A DNA stretch of 7,132 nt from a bacterium (GTDB lineage: Bacteria > Planctomycetota > B15-G4 > JADJEK01). Location: contig JAUIEL010000373.1 in NCBI GenBank assembly GCA_030428825.1, forward strand, positions 1-7,132, given 5' to 3'. Each line of letters starts with the position of its first letter. Positions within the stretch are counted from its first letter, which is position 1. Below, piece after piece: positions 6,794 to 7,132 of this stretch. The notes beneath the pieces were generated by a model. It worked only from the letters and a program-made list of their open reading frames with translations, did no database searches and was not told the origin of the DNA. The position numbers were made by a program, and so were the translations under genes.

Positions 6794-7132
6794 TCACGAG
6801 ATCGCCATCCGCACGGCGTTCGTCGAGGTGAAGCCGCCCGCCGCGCCGAGGTCGACCACGAAGAACTGGAGGACGACGGTCGTCGCGGCGAGGGCCGGCG
6901 TCAGCGGCGCGGCGAACGTCAGCCCGCCGCTCGCGTCGAGGCCGAACGCTCCGAACCCGAACGGCGGGAGCGGACCGACGAGGAGATCGCAGCCGAACCC
7001 GGCGACGAGCGCGATCGGGTCGGTGCCCGCGAACAGGTAGGCCGACCCCGACGCCGGCCCGTCGCTCAGCGCGACCGTGACGCTCTGACCGACGGTCGGC
7101 GGTCCGGTGACGACGAGTCTCGGAAGGAGGCC
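6794..7132 (-). CDS. C-terminal end of a probable surface or secreted protein (5' end missing)
   Basis: The last 112 residues of a minus-strand protein, running off the right edge; no start is in the window. The frame has clean coding character: Gly, Val, Leu, Phe and Ala dominate, with very few charged residues. It reads as a beta-rich domain, with VVTGPPTVGQSVTVALSD near the left end, a single Cys in LVAGFGCDLLVGPLPPFGF (about residues 42-60), an FAAPLTPALAATTVVLQFFV stretch (73-92) and the ending GGFTSTNAVRMAIS. This order (G-rich start, GxGC-LLVGP, a proline-rich strand, then VLQxxVxD and a final SN/TN motif) resembles a recurring C-terminal domain I associate with large exported proteins of planctomycetes. 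That association is from memory and is moderate at best. Whether it is a sorting signal or an ordinary beta domain is unknown. Confidence 0.7.
   Translation of the reverse strand, partial: GLLPRLVVTGPPTVGQSVTVALSDGPASGSAYLFAGTDPIALVAGFGCDLLVGPLPPFGFGAFGLDASGGLTFAAPLTPALAATTVVLQFFVVDLGAAGGFTSTNAVRMAIS

Noticed and set aside
1..7132. Mobile elements, CRISPR arrays, tRNA or rRNA genes and phage genes.
   Set aside because: I found no transposase or integrase motif, no regularly spaced repeats, no cloverleaf and no structural RNA sequence; composition looks uniform across the window.

Overview
The window is very GC-rich (clearly above 70% by eye) and densely coded. It has four complete genes and two genes cut by the window edges. 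I think it is a chromosomal piece of a high-GC, Gram-negative-type bacterium, most likely a planctomycete or a close relative. Three things suggest this: the GC content, a secreted TPR-DUF2911 protein, and a C-terminal surface-protein domain at the right edge of a kind I associate with Planctomycetota. This placement is inference; no rRNA or other marker gene is present.

Layout: (1) 1-2604 (+) is the 3' part of an O-antigen ligase/polymerase-like membrane protein with a long C-terminal helical-repeat region. (2) Convergent to it, separated by 10 bases, is a minus-strand run transcribed right to left: a ZIP-family metal transporter (6084-5320), a tandem retropepsin-like aspartyl protease (5210-3705) and a secreted TPR-DUF2911 protein (3634-2615). 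The gaps between these three are 109 and 70 bases, and each holds an inverted repeat close to the preceding stop codon, so they may be separate units or a loosely coupled operon. (3) Divergent from the ZIP gene across 72 bases is a 202-residue, histidine-rich, single-pass membrane protein of unknown function (6157-6765, +), with the best Shine-Dalgarno of the window. (4) 7132-6794 (-) is the C-terminal end of a probable surface or secreted protein, convergent with the previous gene across 28 bases.

Taken together the region is mostly envelope-related: polysaccharide assembly, metal uptake and exported proteins. I see no tRNA, rRNA, CRISPR array, transposase, integrase, phage gene or attachment site, and no gene-free stretch longer than about 110 bases. 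No clear new multi-gene system is visible. The points most worth a second look are the fused two-active-site aspartyl protease, the ZIP protein lacking the usual acidic residue in its TM4 metal motif, and the His-rich protein divergent from that transporter.
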